Notes: a model not told the origin generated them from the sequence alone. A DNA stretch of 64,000 nucleotides from [Phialemoniopsis] sp. UDSM-2020 (GCA_018873225.1 JAEILZ010000008.1:2046001-2110000), one strand, 5' to 3'; counted from the stretch's first letter, positions 1 through 11,695 are shown. Program-made: numbers and translations.

Positions 1-364
1 GAATCCACATGTGATGTGTGTTCTTATAGCAAACTTGATGCGAGTGGCATTATACCACATGCAATTCAGGACCTAATATTGACATCCATCCGTGTGGGAT
101 TTGATCAAATCTCTCGACCCCTCTCTCATCCGAAAGAATTTCTGTGGACTTGTTTTCCGCGTGTCAGAGGTCCAACCCCGGACGAATATCCGACTATAAA
201 TCCTGATGAGCCCCAGAATTTGAAGCCTGAGGAATATTTCACTTACGGCACAAGGTACATCGCACATCTGAACCTTCCTCCTTCGCCGATAGAATAGGTG
301 CGAAGAATACATCTGCCTTGTCGCTACTAGCCATGTGAAGATCACCGGCTACGATGACCCGTAA
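1..364 (+). CDS. 3' end of an unidentified protein-coding gene (partial at left edge)
   Basis: The reading frame is open from base 1 and has coding-like composition (Pro/Glu/Tyr-rich, around PDEYPTINPDEPQNLKPEEY). A stop would be met at 295-297. An intron at 255-297 (GTACAT donor, CTGAAC branch-like site, AATAG acceptor) removes it and joins the frame to a second coding-like stretch containing RCEEYICLVATSHVKITGYD. That stretch ends at TAA 362-364. A further short intron at 361-400 is possible (donor GTAAGC) and would add only a few residues. The 43-bp intron is at the short end for filamentous fungi, so a frameshifted relic is the alternative reading. I recognise no domain and do not propose a function. 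The 5' part of the gene lies outside the window. Confidence 0.45.
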
Positions 365-471
365 GCTCATATCTTGATGATTTCGGACAAGATCATCAAG
401 ATACATCCGGGCCTAGCGAAATGTATCAGTGGTTCGGCCCTCAACAATATGATCCAGTCAAGAGGAATGTG

Positions 472-984
472 TCATGCCTTGTTTACAACAGCCTTCCTTC
501 CAGGATCATTATTGCCAAGGCCATTCAAGACGCCCTGAGATCTTGAGTCACCAGACCCAGAAGTGAGATGCTCGTCGTCGGTCGCCTCGGGGGACACCTC
601 ATCGTTCATGATCAGGGTAGCATCTTTGATGCTCCTCTTCCCATAGCCAGGTGCACGACCGCTGAAAAGTCGGCGGCGGACAGGATCTCCATGCCGCGGG
701 AACCAAGGGGCATACACCTTACGTGTCTCCTGACTCGCCAGCGTGGTGTCAAGTCCTTGTTGAAGTCGACGTGTGATCTTCTTGCGGGCTTCACTCTGTC
801 TCTTCTGAAAACCCCTTGCTCTCAAGCTACGGAGCCTTGCGGGCGTGACACGTAGTGAGTACCTCTTGACAAATGGTTGACGTGGTTTGCGGAGTGATCG
901 CCGGAGAGGTGAGGTCATTTCGGCTTTCGATATAAGAGAGGAGAGCCGCCGAGAGGCTCTTGGAAGGCTTGATAACGTACCCAT
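472..984 (-). CDS. Hypothetical Arg-rich small protein (doubtful)
   Basis: An uninterrupted ATG-to-stop frame of 170 residues. The N-terminal two thirds is strongly basic (many Arg/Lys) and the C-terminal third is acidic and Ser/Gly-rich (around MNDEVSPEATDDEH). I recognise no domain, signal peptide or membrane segment. Overlapping frames on both strands are also open, which weakens the case. A GT immediately after the start codon (GGTACGT) is a possible splice donor, so this could be part of a spliced gene. It may equally be non-coding sequence between two genes. Confidence 0.25.
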   Translation of the reverse strand: MGTLSSLPRASRRLSSLISKAEMTSPLRRSLRKPRQPFVKRYSLRVTPARLRSLRARGFQKRQSEARKKITRRLQQGLDTTLASQETRKVYAPWFPRHGDPVRRRLFSGRAPGYGKRSIKDATLIMNDEVSPEATDDEHLTSGSGDSRSQGVLNGLGNNDPGRKAVVNKA

Positions 985-1400
985 GATGACAGGTAGGTCG
1001 AGGGATAGATGAAGACGAGAATAGTAGAAAAGCCAGTGCGATGAGCTTGGTCGTCTTTATGCTCGCGGCCAAGATGGGTCACAGGCCAGACATTGTCTTC
1101 AGACTGGTATGATCAGAGAACAAGCATGAGTGAGTTGTGAGGCTCCTTGTCAGTTTCTCATCGGCGGCAAGGGTGAAAAAGATTCGAGGAAACGTATTGG
1201 TTCGAATATTATTTGACACAAGCTTCAGTGATGGAGCCCTTCACACGATTTCTCGCGCATGCATCAGGTATAACATCTTCATAATGGAAGCAATCTTCGA
1301 TAAGTACTGAACGATACAAGATTTTCCGTCCCAACAAGAAGCGATAACGCAGACAGTATTCCATCCCATATACAAAAGCAACAAAAAGCAGGAAAGCAAG
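985..1400. other. Intergenic, 416 bp
   Basis: This stretch separates the doubtful ORF from the 3' end of the F-box gene. A signal-peptide-like frame on the minus strand (about 990-1072) has no ATG and is closed upstream by a stop. I see nothing else here. Confidence 0.5.
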
Positions 1401-2372
1401 CTACCTCCGACTGAGCACTGGATGCAATCCGCAGGTGGGACACCTCGACACCTGGTTCTGATTGTACTGATGTCCACACATGCATATCCAGACCTTTCTT
1501 GCCTTCGACCCCCTTGTCTCGATCAGAGTGCCTGCAGAGTGCAGCCCACTCTCGATGCCACAGCGAATGCAATAGTTCCGCAGCATTTCAACCTCGCCCG
1601 GTTGACTTGGGCGGTACTCGAGTGAAGGCGTTGGTGTTGGAACGGTGGGCGTCCAAAGCTGAGTCGCAGCGGAGGGTGGGGACCAGGCGTAGGTGCCATT
1701 ATGATAGGGGGTATAATAGGATGCATCATGTGAGACGCCGTACTGACCAACTGCGTCTGTTTCCGCCTTGGGTAGAGCTCGATATCTGCGTGCGCCCGTG
1801 TCTGGGTCGACAGAGACGACCTGAGCGTAATCAAGCAGGTGCTTAGTGGTGGCAAAGTCGTTGGCGTCCTTGATTCTGAAGCACAGGTAGCACGCATAAA
1901 CGCTGCCTGCCCCGACAGTTGACACGAGGGACTTCCGTTCCTGATCCAAGACAAACATGAACTTGTCCTCCCACTCGGCTTTCAGCCAGCCTTTCTGACG
2001 TAGCTCATTGAACCATCTGCTTGTCATGGAAAGGCGAATAATGCCCTTGTAGTTAAGAAAAGTGGACAAGTGGGAAAGGATGTGTCTCGGTAACCTCTCC
2101 AGTCTGGACGGCGAATAGCCTGCAGTGTGAGCTGCTGGTTTCAAAGTGGACGGTGGTGGTCGAGGTGCTGGTGATGGATTCAACTTCGTGGGAGGGAGCT
2201 TGAAAACCGATGAATGAACTGCGGGAGGAATCGGTCTTGGCTGATGGCGAATGATGGGTGTATCCTTAAATTGATACTGCCCACCAAACCGCGTCTTGAA
2301 CCGCCTTCCTTCGGGTGTCGAGGCCCAGGCATGTTGCTGCTCGGTAGCATACTCCGTGGCGGAGATAGCCAT
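1401..2372 (-). CDS. F-box domain protein with C-terminal cysteine-rich (zinc-ribbon-like) tail
   Basis: A single-exon gene of 323 residues. The start is the ATG at 2372 (MAISATEYATEQQHAW); the frame is open further upstream but without an ATG. After a Pro-rich N-terminal region there is an F-box-like segment at about residues 90-130 (RLPRHILSHLSTFLNYKG, then MTSRWFNEL), the motif that binds Skp1 in SCF ubiquitin ligases. A CYLCF pair lies in the middle. The C-terminus carries paired cysteines (CIRCG, CMCG, CPTCG) that could bind zinc. Family knowledge suggests a substrate receptor of an SCF complex, but no substrate can be inferred. The transcript runs away from the amidase gene. The F-box call is good and the zinc role is inference. 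Confidence 0.75.
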   Translation of the reverse strand: MAISATEYATEQQHAWASTPEGRRFKTRFGGQYQFKDTPIIRHQPRPIPPAVHSSVFKLPPTKLNPSPAPRPPPSTLKPAAHTAGYSPSRLERLPRHILSHLSTFLNYKGIIRLSMTSRWFNELRQKGWLKAEWEDKFMFVLDQERKSLVSTVGAGSVYACYLCFRIKDANDFATTKHLLDYAQVVSVDPDTGARRYRALPKAETDAVGQYGVSHDASYYTPYHNGTYAWSPPSAATQLWTPTVPTPTPSLEYRPSQPGEVEMLRNYCIRCGIESGLHSAGTLIETRGSKARKVWICMCGHQYNQNQVSRCPTCGLHPVLSRR

Positions 2373-4810
2373 CCTGGACGTCTTCTTCGAGATCAAAGGA
2401 TGGTATTGCAAGTATTATGACTGAAGCTGGGTGAGGGTCACCAGGATCGAAGTGACCAGTTCGGAGGAGAATGGAAGGGCCTTAGGATCTATTGGCAGCG
2501 GAGGCGAAGAGTGCATTTGCAGCCAGTTGGCGTGCTTAAGTATCCAAGCCCAGCGTCAAGAGCACCTTTAAGACTAGCATCAAGGCAAGCAAACAACCGC
2601 GCTTCTCACCCACTGTCAAATCGACTGCCTAGGTCGAGAGTCTGTTGGATCGCGAGTTGAGGATGTTGGCTTGACCTTGCAAGGGTGGAGTAGTGATATG
2701 GGGTTTAAACATTGCCTGAAATAGGAACTCGCAGGTGCACATCTCGCTGCAGAAGGGGGGAGTGTGGACACTATGGGGCGATTCAAGACTCCGTCCATGA
2801 GTGGCTGGCAGAGAGATGGTCAGCCGGAGTGATCGATGAGCCTGTCAGGGATTCGAAAGAACCGCCTTCTTCAGGCTACTGTATGCAGTCCCAGAGCCTC
2901 GGGTCAGCCTGGCTCCTACTATTGGTGGTCACTTGGTCTTGGTGGGTTGGTTGGTTCAAGGGTTGACCACTGGTTAAACTGGAATCTCGGCCCTTGGGGG
3001 CCTTTCAGTCTCCTACGCCTTGCGTGATGAACAGGGTAGCAGAGTGTTGAACGTGTGCCCCGTTTCTCATGGAGACGACTTGTGGTTACACGATAGTGAT
3101 GCCGCCCCTGTCTGTCACTCGCGGAATGCCAGTTCCGGGGCTGAGAGGACGGAAACTAAGCAACTTCCGCGCTCTCTATCAACTGTCAGAAACAGATTGC
3201 AACACTTGCCGAAGAAGAGAAAAGCAACAAGCAGGAAATTCAAGGGTGGGATGGTTGACCAAAAGCAATATATCCCTGCAACTGTGAGGTGCGGCCCAGA
3301 GATCCCTGCGGGAGCCACTCGCATTGCTTGACGCGGCACACATCTGTTTGCTTCCTGCAACAAACAAGGGAAGCTGATGCAAATCCATACAGATGGTGTG
3401 TGACGGAATGCTTGCAGTGGTCGAGCTCAGACTCGACCATCGCCTCGAGCTGTTTGCGGATTTTGCCAAGCCATTCCACAATAGTCAAGTGAAAGGTCTG
3501 TCGGTAAAATGGCTTTCACAACTGGATTGAGCCAGTTTTCTGAGGCTCAAATCTATCTCTCGAATGTATGATTGATACGGCCTGCAATGTCGGGGTGACT
3601 AGGCACCTGGGGTGCGCTGAAAGTTCCCGAGACACAAAGGCCTAGACTCGGGCCGAGGGGGGGTGTCCGAAGAAGACAAGCCGTGTCCGTAGGTGGGTAA
3701 AGCCCGTTCTTGCAGGGAAGATGCTGTTCTGGATCGACAGATAGTGGTGCTGGAAATGGGGAAAACTCCGAGTCATCCAACGAAGGAAGACTTGTAAGCG
3801 CTGAGCAGGGTGCCACGGACCCGACAGACTGGAAGCGAGAGTTTTAGGAAAAAGTACCATCCAAAGTTGTGGAAGGTATTAGATCATGTGCTTCGAGCGT
3901 AACTCAAGTTGGATCTTGGCGCATCCAGCTAAGGCAAGCCTTTCGGGGCGTAGTCAATGTAGCATTGTCGGAATACGAGACAGGGACCAGGTGATGAGAC
4001 TTTTTGGACAAGTTCGATGACATGCTGCCAGCCTTGATTGCAATTTGCGATCTGGGGGGTGATTGAAAGCAGTGCAAGGGAGTATGTAGGTGTGATCACA
4101 CAGAAACCTGGTTAGATAGCATGCAAGGGTCTCAGCTGTCTTGGTCCCAGGATGGTAAAGAATTGGAGACATTGATGTTTGTCTGCTGGGTTTTTCCTAC
4201 CCCAACTTCCGGGTTGCGACATTTGAGCGTTGCGAAGCAAGTACTCACATCCTTCTCAAGTAGGCAGGTATCTTGTAAATATCTGTTCCGTCCCTACTTC
4301 GTAGGTTATTTCCAGGCGGAACGATCCGAGAGGCTCTTGTTGTCTTGTCACGCAACACCTGGTTAGGCAGTTCCCACCCCTTGACACTTGTTGAGGCCTG
4401 CTATCAACATCGATACTGCGTACTCGCAACTTGACTGCTACTAATGAAGTCGCATGTATTGTCCAGAGAACATGATGAAGGTAATACTGCCTTTTGCGGG
4501 CGCGCGCGGAAGGGTCTCGACATGTGAACCCCACAGTCCGGCCCGGCTATCAACGGCGCCGCCATGCGGGGAAGATCGTCGTCACTGGTGCGTCGTTATT
4601 GCCCTTGACAGCTATCTATGTACTCCAGTAAACTAAGGAAATCGCTGCCCAAAAAATGATCTGCAACATCTGCAAACACTTCCGACTTACTGGCTCTTAA
4701 GACCTCCACATGTTGTAAAGCTTTTCGATTGTACAGTAACAACACGCGCGCCCGTCATACTGCTCTCCGATCTCAAGCTTCAGCGCCATCAGAGCTCGGC
4801 CGACGTCATC
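2373..4810. other. Intergenic, 2.4 kb, no gene seen
   Basis: This holds the upstream regions of the F-box gene (-) and the amidase gene (+), which diverge. Only short overlapping frames in all six phases are present, none with a domain or coding-like composition. I see no RNA gene or clear repeat. Confidence 0.6.
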
Positions 4811-6628
4811 ATGGGGTTCTCCGACTACCGACAGCACAAGCATGACTGGTATATTCTATTAGTGGCAGCACCGCCACTTATCCCACCCCTGGGGACCTAC
4901 ATAGACTAACACTTGCAACAGCAAGGTCAAGCAGGACGAGCGCGCAGAGCGCATTCGCTCACTGCCCACTTACAGCGAGCCTTTCTTATCGACTGACCGC
5001 GAGATCCTCGCGCGGCCGATTCAGGACATTGTCCAAGATGTCCACGAGGGCTTTCTGAAACCCATTGATATTCTCAAGACCTATGGTAAAGTGGCTCTTC
5101 GGGCCCATGAGAAGACCAACTGTTTGACTGAGGTCATGATCCCGGACTGCGAAAAATGGGTTGAAGATGGCTCTATCAACATGAAGGGGCCGCTGGCGGG
5201 CATTCCTGTTAGTCTGAAAGACACCATTGTCGTCGGTGGCTACGACACGTCGGTTGGCTATAGCAGCAAGACAGGCCAGCCTGCCGAGAAGGACGGGCCT
5301 GTGGTGCGTTTGCTCAAAGACGCCGGAGCTGTCCCGTACGTCAAGACAAACCTGCCAATCACACTTCTGAGCTTTGAGTCTGCCAACGATGTCTGGGGCC
5401 GAACTACAAACCCTCATAACTCTGCCTACACACCAGGCGGCTCTACTGGCGGCGAGTCGGCCCTGCTGGCACTCGGTGGAAGGATAGGCATTGGCAGCGA
5501 TGTTGCTGGGAGCGTCAGAGTCCCGGCCCACTTTGCTGGCTGCTACAGCCTCCGGTGTTCTACCGGCCGCTGGCCAAAGATGATGTTTGCTTCATCCATG
5601 CCAGGCCAGGAAGGAGTGCCATCGGTCTACAGTCCTATGGCGCGGACACTGAACGACTTGATGTACTTCACCCGCTCTGTCATCCAGATGAAGCCTTGGA
5701 CCTACGACTACTCGGTGCATCCCATGCCGTGGAGGGTCGATATTGCAAAAGAGTACCTCACAAAGCCAAAGCTACGAGTCGGGGTTCTTCGCACCGATGG
5801 CGTTGTCGATCCTAGCCCTGCTTGTGTCCGGGCGATGAGCATAGTCGAAGAAGCGTTGAAGAAGCAGGGCCACGAAGTTGTCGAGATCATCCCGCCAAAC
5901 ATGTACGAGGCTTTGAAGCTGGGGGCACTTCTCCTGAATGCAGACGGCTGCAAGATGTTCAAGTCATTCATGCGCAGCGGCGAGTGGAACGACCGAGGTG
6001 CGGATCAGCTGGATTTCCTGATGAGCCTTCCACGCCCGATCAGGTACATCTACTACCTCTGGGTCAAGTATGTTCGCCGCGACGACGTATGGGCTGGCTT
6101 GATCCGTAACTTCCGTCCTCAGTCCGCCTATGAGAATTGGCATTTGGTCAAGGACCGCGAGGCATACCGAGCCGAATGGTACGACTGGTGGGACAGCGCC
6201 GATGTTGACTGCCTCCTCACTCCTCCAAATGCCACTCCGGCTGTTCCCCACGAGGCCATGAAAGACGCTGTCAGCAGTTGCGGATACACTTTTCTTTTCA
6301 ATATTGTAAGCATCCCGACTTTGAATCCGCAACCGATATCGCTGCCTCTTCGCTAACACTGCCTTAGCTTGACTACTCCGCTGGTATCCTTCCTATCACG
6401 CATGTTGACAAGAACCTCGACAAATTGCCAGCCAACTTCAATATGCGGAAGCTGAACGGCGTTGCCAAGGGAGCATACAAGTTCTACGATGCTACAAAGA
6501 TGCACGGTCTTCCCGTCGGCGTTCAAATTGTCGGCCGCAGGTTGGAAGAGGAGAAGGTACTAGCTATCATGCAGAGGGTTGAGAATGCTCTTGGCGAGGA
6601 CAAGTATGATCTGCTAGATGTTGACTAG
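4811..6628 (+). CDS. amdS-like: Amidase, acetamidase type (amidase signature family)
   Basis: Three exons (4811-4848, 4922-6305, 6368-6628) give 560 residues, close to the 540-560 usual for fungal acetamidases. Family members hydrolyse small amides to a carboxylate and ammonia. The amidase-signature catalytic triad is visible: Lys112 in PVSLKD, the cis-Ser region at about Ser187 in GGSTGGES, and the nucleophile at about Ser210 in GSDVAGSVRVP. The STGRWPK segment that follows is typical of the acetamidase subgroup. The C-terminus (HGLPVGVQIVGRRLEEE) is the conserved family end. No signal peptide is visible, so it is probably cytosolic. The start (MGFSDYRQHKHD) is placed before a phase-2 intron of 73 bp. 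A SAM methyltransferase follows on the same strand 433 bp later. The exact substrate cannot be told from sequence. Confidence 0.93.
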
Positions 6629-7061
6629 GCTTCCGATGTCATGAGGATTTTTCTTTCCGGGCCCAATCTCCAATGAACTTTAAGCGCGGCGCCCACGTTG
6701 AAGCAGATTGACTCACGGGCCGGTAACGCACATCTTGTAAAATACCCCTAGTATTAGCTGATCCGTTCGAGGATCTGTATGAAGTTTGGAATACGATATC
6801 CATAATTAAACTGGATCTTGAGGCCTGCTCGGCAACACTTGCTTGGAATAAAGCATGCTGCCATTCGAGGGCGTGTCCCTCCGACATCGGACTAGCTTCC
6901 ACCAAGCGTCTGGACCCTGAATGGGAGAAGTTGACAGGCTTGGCGTGGAACAACTTACATATAAAAGCTGATGGGCTTCGACTGTGAGATATCAGTAAAT
7001 CTGCAAGAACTCTATTGCGCCGCCTAGCCAGAAAGACGTATCCAATTCGGCATCTGCAACC
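6629..7061. other. Intergenic between amidase and methyltransferase, 433 bp
   Basis: The amidase 3' flank and the methyltransferase promoter. It contains a good TATA box, listed separately. Nothing else is seen. Confidence 0.6.
6960..6967 (+). promoter_or_regulatory. TATA box of the methyltransferase gene
   Basis: TATAAAAG, a perfect TATA consensus, lies 95 bp upstream of the ATG at 7062. That is the expected distance for a short 5' leader. It supports an independent promoter for this gene rather than read-through from the amidase. Confidence 0.6.
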
Positions 7062-8072
7062 ATGTCACAAAAACCGGACAACTGGTCCTCCGAGGCATGT
7101 GGTGAGCCCGAGTGAAATGCGGGGAAGCTCGACTAACACAAGACCAGGCCTATCAACATGCTGCTTCTTTCGTGCCAAAACTGGCCGGCAAGGTGATGCA
7201 ATGGCTAGACCCTCAAAAAGACGATGTGATTCTTGACATTGGCTGCGGTGGTGAGTTTCCTTTGTGCTGGTTATCTTGCACGACTACACAGACTTACGGT
7301 GGCTTCATAGATGGCATTCTTGATGTCCAGATCGGCCAGATCCTTGCGCAGGGCAGCGGCCGCCTCCACGGCGTTGACAGCTCCGCCGCCATGATCGAAG
7401 CCTCGAAAAAGGCCGTCCAAACATCTCAGATAAACAACTGCACATTTGAGGGTAAGTGCATCATCACATTCAAGGCTTGACCGAGGACTAGTAGCTAATC
7501 AGGGGATGCAATGTCTAGTTCTAGACTGCAATGACTTGGTCACCAGGCCCGAGATCCAGAAGCAGCAGTTTACAAAGGCTTTTTCCAACGCCGCCATGCA
7601 CTGGATCCTCCGGGCCGAGGACAAGCACGAGCAGTTCTTCCGGGGCGTCAGCGCGGCCGTCGCGCCCGGCGGCACATTCGCCTTTGAGATGGGCGGGCTG
7701 GGCAACGTCTCGGAGCTGGCGGTCGGCATCATGGGCCCCGTGGCGCGCCGGATTGGCCTGGACAAGGCGAAGGCGGCCAACCCCTGGTTCTTCCCGGACG
7801 AGGAGTGGATGCGCCGCATGATGGAGGAGCGCGTCGGCGGGTGGAAGGTGGAGCGCATCGAGCGCGAGTGGCGCCCGACCCCGGCCGACGCGGGCGGCGT
7901 CGAGGGCTGGGTCCGTCTCATGGGCAAGCAGTTCTTCGACGCGGTGCCCGAGGCGGAGAGGGAGGAGTGCATTCAGGAGGCGCTGGGGCCGCTGGAGGTT
8001 ATTTGCGCGAAGCCGGACGGTGGGTACATTTTCCATTATGTCCGCCTCCGGGTTCTGGCGCGTCGAGTTTGA
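7062..8072 (+). CDS. Class I SAM-dependent methyltransferase (trans-aconitate methyltransferase-like)
   Basis: Four exons (7062-7101, 7143-7250, 7311-7451, 7519-8072) give 280 residues. Motif I, the SAM-binding glycine loop, reads VILDIGCGDGIL at about residues 40-52 and is formed across the second intron. A second conserved block, FSNAAMHWIL, resembles the post-motif II block of the Tam/trans-aconitate methyltransferase group. The third intron uses the acceptor at 7517-7518, which restores NCTFEVLDCNDLV; the nearer AG at 7501-7502 breaks the frame. The first intron is only 41 bp and its acceptor is less certain. Exon 4 is visibly more GC-rich than the earlier exons. It is soluble, with no targeting signal seen. 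The substrate is unknown: trans-aconitate is one possibility, other small acids another. Confidence 0.85.
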
Positions 8073-8485
8073 GCAGCATCTCTTGTTGTATAATCCCTAC
8101 CGACATGTGAAAATTCAAAAGAAAGAAAAGACTATCAGACAGAATAGGAAGACTCGTCCAAGCAACACTAGAAGTTGACTTTACTTGTTCTGTTGACATT
8201 ATAACCTGAGCATGTGATGCATTGCGGAGCTCCCGCATTGAAGGTCGTGTAATGAGATACCGCACTTGGAATTTTAGGTGGGGCGACTGCCGTCACAAAC
8301 GGGGTAGGGACTTCAAAAAGTGGAGAGGGTCCATGTGATTGCTTCTGGAAAAGAAGCTCCTTTCCTCCACTCACGAGGGCTTCTTCATCTCAGATTTACA
8401 TCTGCTTCGTGGACAGTTGGATGCGAGGTAATAGATGGGTTCATTGTCATAGTACTTACATGTATGACTGAGCACATCTGCCAAC
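8073..8485. other. Intergenic, 413 bp
   Basis: The 3' flank of the methyltransferase and the upstream region of the DUF1776 gene. I see nothing specific. Confidence 0.5.
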
Positions 8486-10079
8486 ATGTCTGCCGATGAT
8501 CAGCAGTTCTTGGACGTTGTAAGTCCTGCAGTCTTCCTCCTGCCTTGCGGCTGTATGGCGCGATGACTCTTGGTTTTTTACTGACCCTTGCTTCCCAGCT
8601 ATCGTCAATACCGACCGAGGTCCAACGATATTCAGTCGAGGTCGCAGACTACATTAACCAGAATGTCGACAAGATTGCGGGTGTGATCCGAGAGCAGCTC
8701 TCCTCGTCACCATGGGTACCCGACTCCATCCGCCCCAAAGCGCCTCCGCCGATGCCTCCGGTCGTTCCCGCCGGTGCCCTGACAACTTTGGAGAGCGTAC
8801 AGAACTGGATATCCAGACATAAAATCGCCACCGGCGTTATAGCGCTCGTGTCAGGGACGGTCGCATACAGATGCTACAGGAAAAGCAAGCTTGGCCGGAA
8901 GTCGCGCCGTGCGAGACGGGCGCGCAATGGTGGCCGGGTCGAGGTTGTCGTCATCGCAGGATCACCGACATTACCGCTCACACGATCGCTGTCGCTGGAC
9001 ATGGAGCGCAAGGGATTCATTGTCTACGTCGTGTGCAGCTCCATGGAAGACGAGGTCATGGTGCAGAATCTGTCGCGACCAGATATTAAGCCGTTGACGA
9101 TCGATATCACCGATGTAAGTGCAATGCGTGCTTCACTTTGGATATCTGGCATATGAGCTAACCTTTCCTGAAGCCTCCTACAGCAAGCGCAGCGATCGAT
9201 CGTTTCGCACAGTTCCTACAATCGCCACACTCGGCAGTGCCAGGCGCGAAACGCAACTATTTGACCCTCAAGTCGGTCATCCTGATCCCGTCACTCAACT
9301 ACCAAACCTCCCCGATTGCTCTTATCCCACCCTCGAACTTCGCCGACCTCTTCAACACTCACCTCCTACACCCCATACTCACCATCCAAGCATTCCTGCC
9401 GCTCCTCACATCCCGTGTCGGCTCTTCCGGCGAGAAGTCGCCTCCTAAGATCCTCGTCTTCACTCCGTCCATCATCTCCTCCATCAATCCTCCCTTCCAT
9501 GCTCCCGAGGCAACAGTATGCTCCGCTTTGTCCGCCTTCACCGAGGTCCTGACTGGCGAGCTCCGGCCACTGGCCATTCCTGTCACACATATCCAGCTGG
9601 GCACATTTTATTTTGCTGGCTTCACACCTGCAGGCGGCAACACCAGAGCCAACCAGCTTGAGTTGATGCCCGCCCCAGAGTCTGCAGAGGTCCTAGGATG
9701 GCCCGAGTCGGCACGTCACGTATATGGCCGCAATTTTGCGGTACACACCACATCCGCCATCAGCTCTGGTCGCATCCGAGGAGCGCGGGGCAGCGCGCTG
9801 CGGGATCTACACAGCGCTGTCTTTGACGTTATCGACGGGTCAAATACAAACAGCGTGATCCGCATCGGTCTCGGCGCCAACATTTATGGTTTCGTCGGCC
9901 GCTGGGTCCCCCGAAGCCTGGTCGCCTGGATGATGGGCATCAGAAAGGTCGATGAGCTGCAGTCCTGGCAGTCTGACCCGGAGAGTAGCCCGAGATCGGG
10001 CAGCGATAGCAGCGAAGGACAGGAGTATGTCACTGTGCCTGCCGAGGAGTTGAGGCAGTCGTGGAGTGAACGGCGTTGA
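8486..10079 (+). CDS. DUF1776 family protein (short-chain-dehydrogenase-like fold)
   Basis: Three exons (8486-8518, 8599-9114, 9174-10079) give 484 residues. The first exon encodes only MSADDQQFLDV. The N-terminal part has a helical segment (VEVADYINQNVDKIAG) and a hydrophobic stretch followed by a very basic run (IATGVIALVSGTVAYRCYRK), consistent with a membrane anchor at about residues 100-120. A Rossmann-like segment follows (VEVVVIAGSPTLPLTRSLS), and LITSxxxS-like dehydrogenase features appear in VFTPSIISSINPPF. DUF1776 proteins are conserved in fungi and related to short-chain dehydrogenases, with no firm biochemical role known to me. The C-terminus is Ser/Glu-rich and acidic. The family call is solid; the activity is not. 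Confidence 0.85.
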
Positions 10080-10302
10080 TCGTCTGGATTGTACCTGCTC
10101 CGCTCTTCATGCCCGAGTGCATTCATGACTTCGTACATAATGTATATAATGACTCCCACTCTGTTCAGACGAGAATAACGAATTTGTAATGGTATCTCAT
10201 ACACCTACTTCATGACAGCATTATTGTACACTGGTAACCCCGCGCAGTGCCTCTTTCGGCCCCGAACGCCAGCAGGAAAAGGGAAAAACAAGAACATGCT
10301 AA

Positions 10303-11133
10303 TTAATGACCCCGTCCTCTAAATTTGTGGCCTCCACCTCTACCGCGCCACCTTCCGCCTCGTCCACCGCCAAACTTGTCGTTGAATCCACCGCGGCCGT
10401 AGCCACGGTCTCCTCTATCCCGACCGCCGCCGTCCTTCATGTCGTCCTCGTCATCGTAGGGCAACCCATCTCTCCTGAGCGGCATACCACCCGAAGCCGC
10501 GTCCTGACCCTCCGTAGCAGTACCGGGCTCAGGCTTGGGCGTCGGGGGCTCGAGGTTCTTCTCCCAGCGCGGGTGCGCGCCTTCTTTACACGCCTTGCCC
10601 TCCGGGCAGAACCCGGCCAGGTAGTACGGGCACAGGCGCTTCCGGACGTGCTTCTTGCTGCAGTTGGGCCCCAGGGGGCAGAACCCCTTGTCGTAGTGCG
10701 GGCAAGGGGGCAGGCGGCTCTGCGGGTCGATGTGCAGGTACAGGCACTCGTCGCCGTTGGAGCAGTAGCCGTTGCGCACGAAGAAGTTGCACTCGGGCAT
10801 CTTGCGCAGGTTGTACTCGTGCAGGAACTCGCAGCTCTCGCCCTTTTTGCACAGGCCGCGCAGCCAGTGCTTGCACACGAGGCTGTTGAAGCCGCCGCCG
10901 CCTTGTTTCCCACCGGAACCTTCGCCCTGCGTCGCGGTCGAGGAGACGTGCCGCTCGGTGCAGCGCGTGCCGTTGGGGCAGTGGCCCGCGCTGTAGGCCT
11001 TGCATATCGGGCGGTCGGCGGGCAGGCCGTGGTGGTAGGTCTTTTGGAGGAAGGGGCTGAAGGAGAAGGTGTAGTGGGCGGGCTTGCGCGCGAGCATGTC
11101 CGAGGCGAGCTGGCTGGTGGTTGAGGTCGCCAT
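10303..11133 (-). CDS. yth1: mRNA 3'-end-processing protein Yth1 (CPSF30)
   Basis: A single exon of 276 residues starting at ATG 11133. Five consecutive CCCH zinc fingers are visible: [77 protein letters not shown], and a fifth beginning [15 protein letters not shown] whose last spacing is one residue longer. This array defines Yth1/CPSF30, the subunit of the cleavage and polyadenylation factor that binds the AAUAAA-type signal. Yeast Yth1 is about 208 residues. Here a Pro/Glu linker and an Arg-Gly-rich tail ([15 protein letters not shown]) are added at the C-terminus, as in other filamentous fungi. It is nuclear and convergent with the DUF1776 gene (223 bp gap). A Gly-rich insert between fingers 1 and 2 is the other oddity. 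Confidence 0.95.
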   Translation of the reverse strand: MATSTTSQLASDMLARKPAHYTFSFSPFLQKTYHHGLPADRPICKAYSAGHCPNGTRCTERHVSSTATQGEGSGGKQGGGGFNSLVCKHWLRGLCKKGESCEFLHEYNLRKMPECNFFVRNGYCSNGDECLYLHIDPQSRLPPCPHYDKGFCPLGPNCSKKHVRKRLCPYYLAGFCPEGKACKEGAHPRWEKNLEPPTPKPEPGTATEGQDAASGGMPLRRDGLPYDDEDDMKDGGGRDRGDRGYGRGGFNDKFGGGRGGRWRGRGGGHKFRGRGH

Positions 11134-11695
11134 CGTGGCGGGAGGGTGGGCGGACCGTCTTGCTCTCTATATCGGTAGGTATGTTGTGTTTCTTCTAGTG
11201 GTGAAATTTTCGTGAAGATTTGGGGGTCTTTGTCCATGAAAGTCAGTAGAATAGGTCTGGAGAGCTTCGGGGTTGGTTTTACATAACTAAGCCAATCCGT
11301 GGTGGTTTCTGTCATTGGAATCTTATCGATAAGTCCAGAACGGGTACCGGTTCCAGGTACCTAGATACCTACTAGGGGGCCAAACACCACTGTAAGCACT
11401 TCATCCAAGCCTTCAGCTTGTCTTTCGATTTGGTTTTCTTTCCGTCATACAAATTAAGTAACTCTCCCTCGCCCTTTGTCGGATTGTTGAATCATGTCCG
11501 TTTTGAATCATTAAAATCGTTATCTGTCCCCTCGTCTGGACCATTGTGGTGCCCATAATCTAGCCGTTGCCGCCTACGCCGTGACCGCCCGCCCATCTAT
11601 GGATTGTATATGTCGCCCTCAACGCCGTGTATATAAGTCGTATGGATACACCCGAGAAAGATTATTCCAGAAGATTCGTGCCCGCCCCTTTGCCA
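11134..11695. other. Intergenic, 562 bp
   Basis: The upstream region of yth1 and the 3' flank of the LaeA-like methyltransferase gene (both -). A TATATAAG sequence near 11628 is not near any + strand start that I can support. Nothing else is seen. Confidence 0.5.

Noticed and set aside
827..1072. Signal-peptide-like small protein on the minus strand
   Set aside because: The hydrophobic N-terminus has no ATG (it begins at TTG and is closed upstream by a stop), and I found no splice that links it to an ATG.
2850..2880. TTCGAATCCC on the minus strand as a tRNA B-box
   Set aside because: No A-box or cloverleaf can be formed in the flanking 80 bases.
2940..2995. Stretch resembling the 3' half of a dispersed 5S rRNA gene (GGTTGACCACTGG, then GGAATCTCGG)
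   Set aside because: The order is suggestive, but spacing and internal bases differ too much from 5S rRNA, and the 5' half is absent.
10306..11124. 272-codon frame on the plus strand
   Set aside because: It is antisense to yth1, whose five zinc fingers prove the minus strand; its Val/Ala/Arg composition is typical of a shadow frame.
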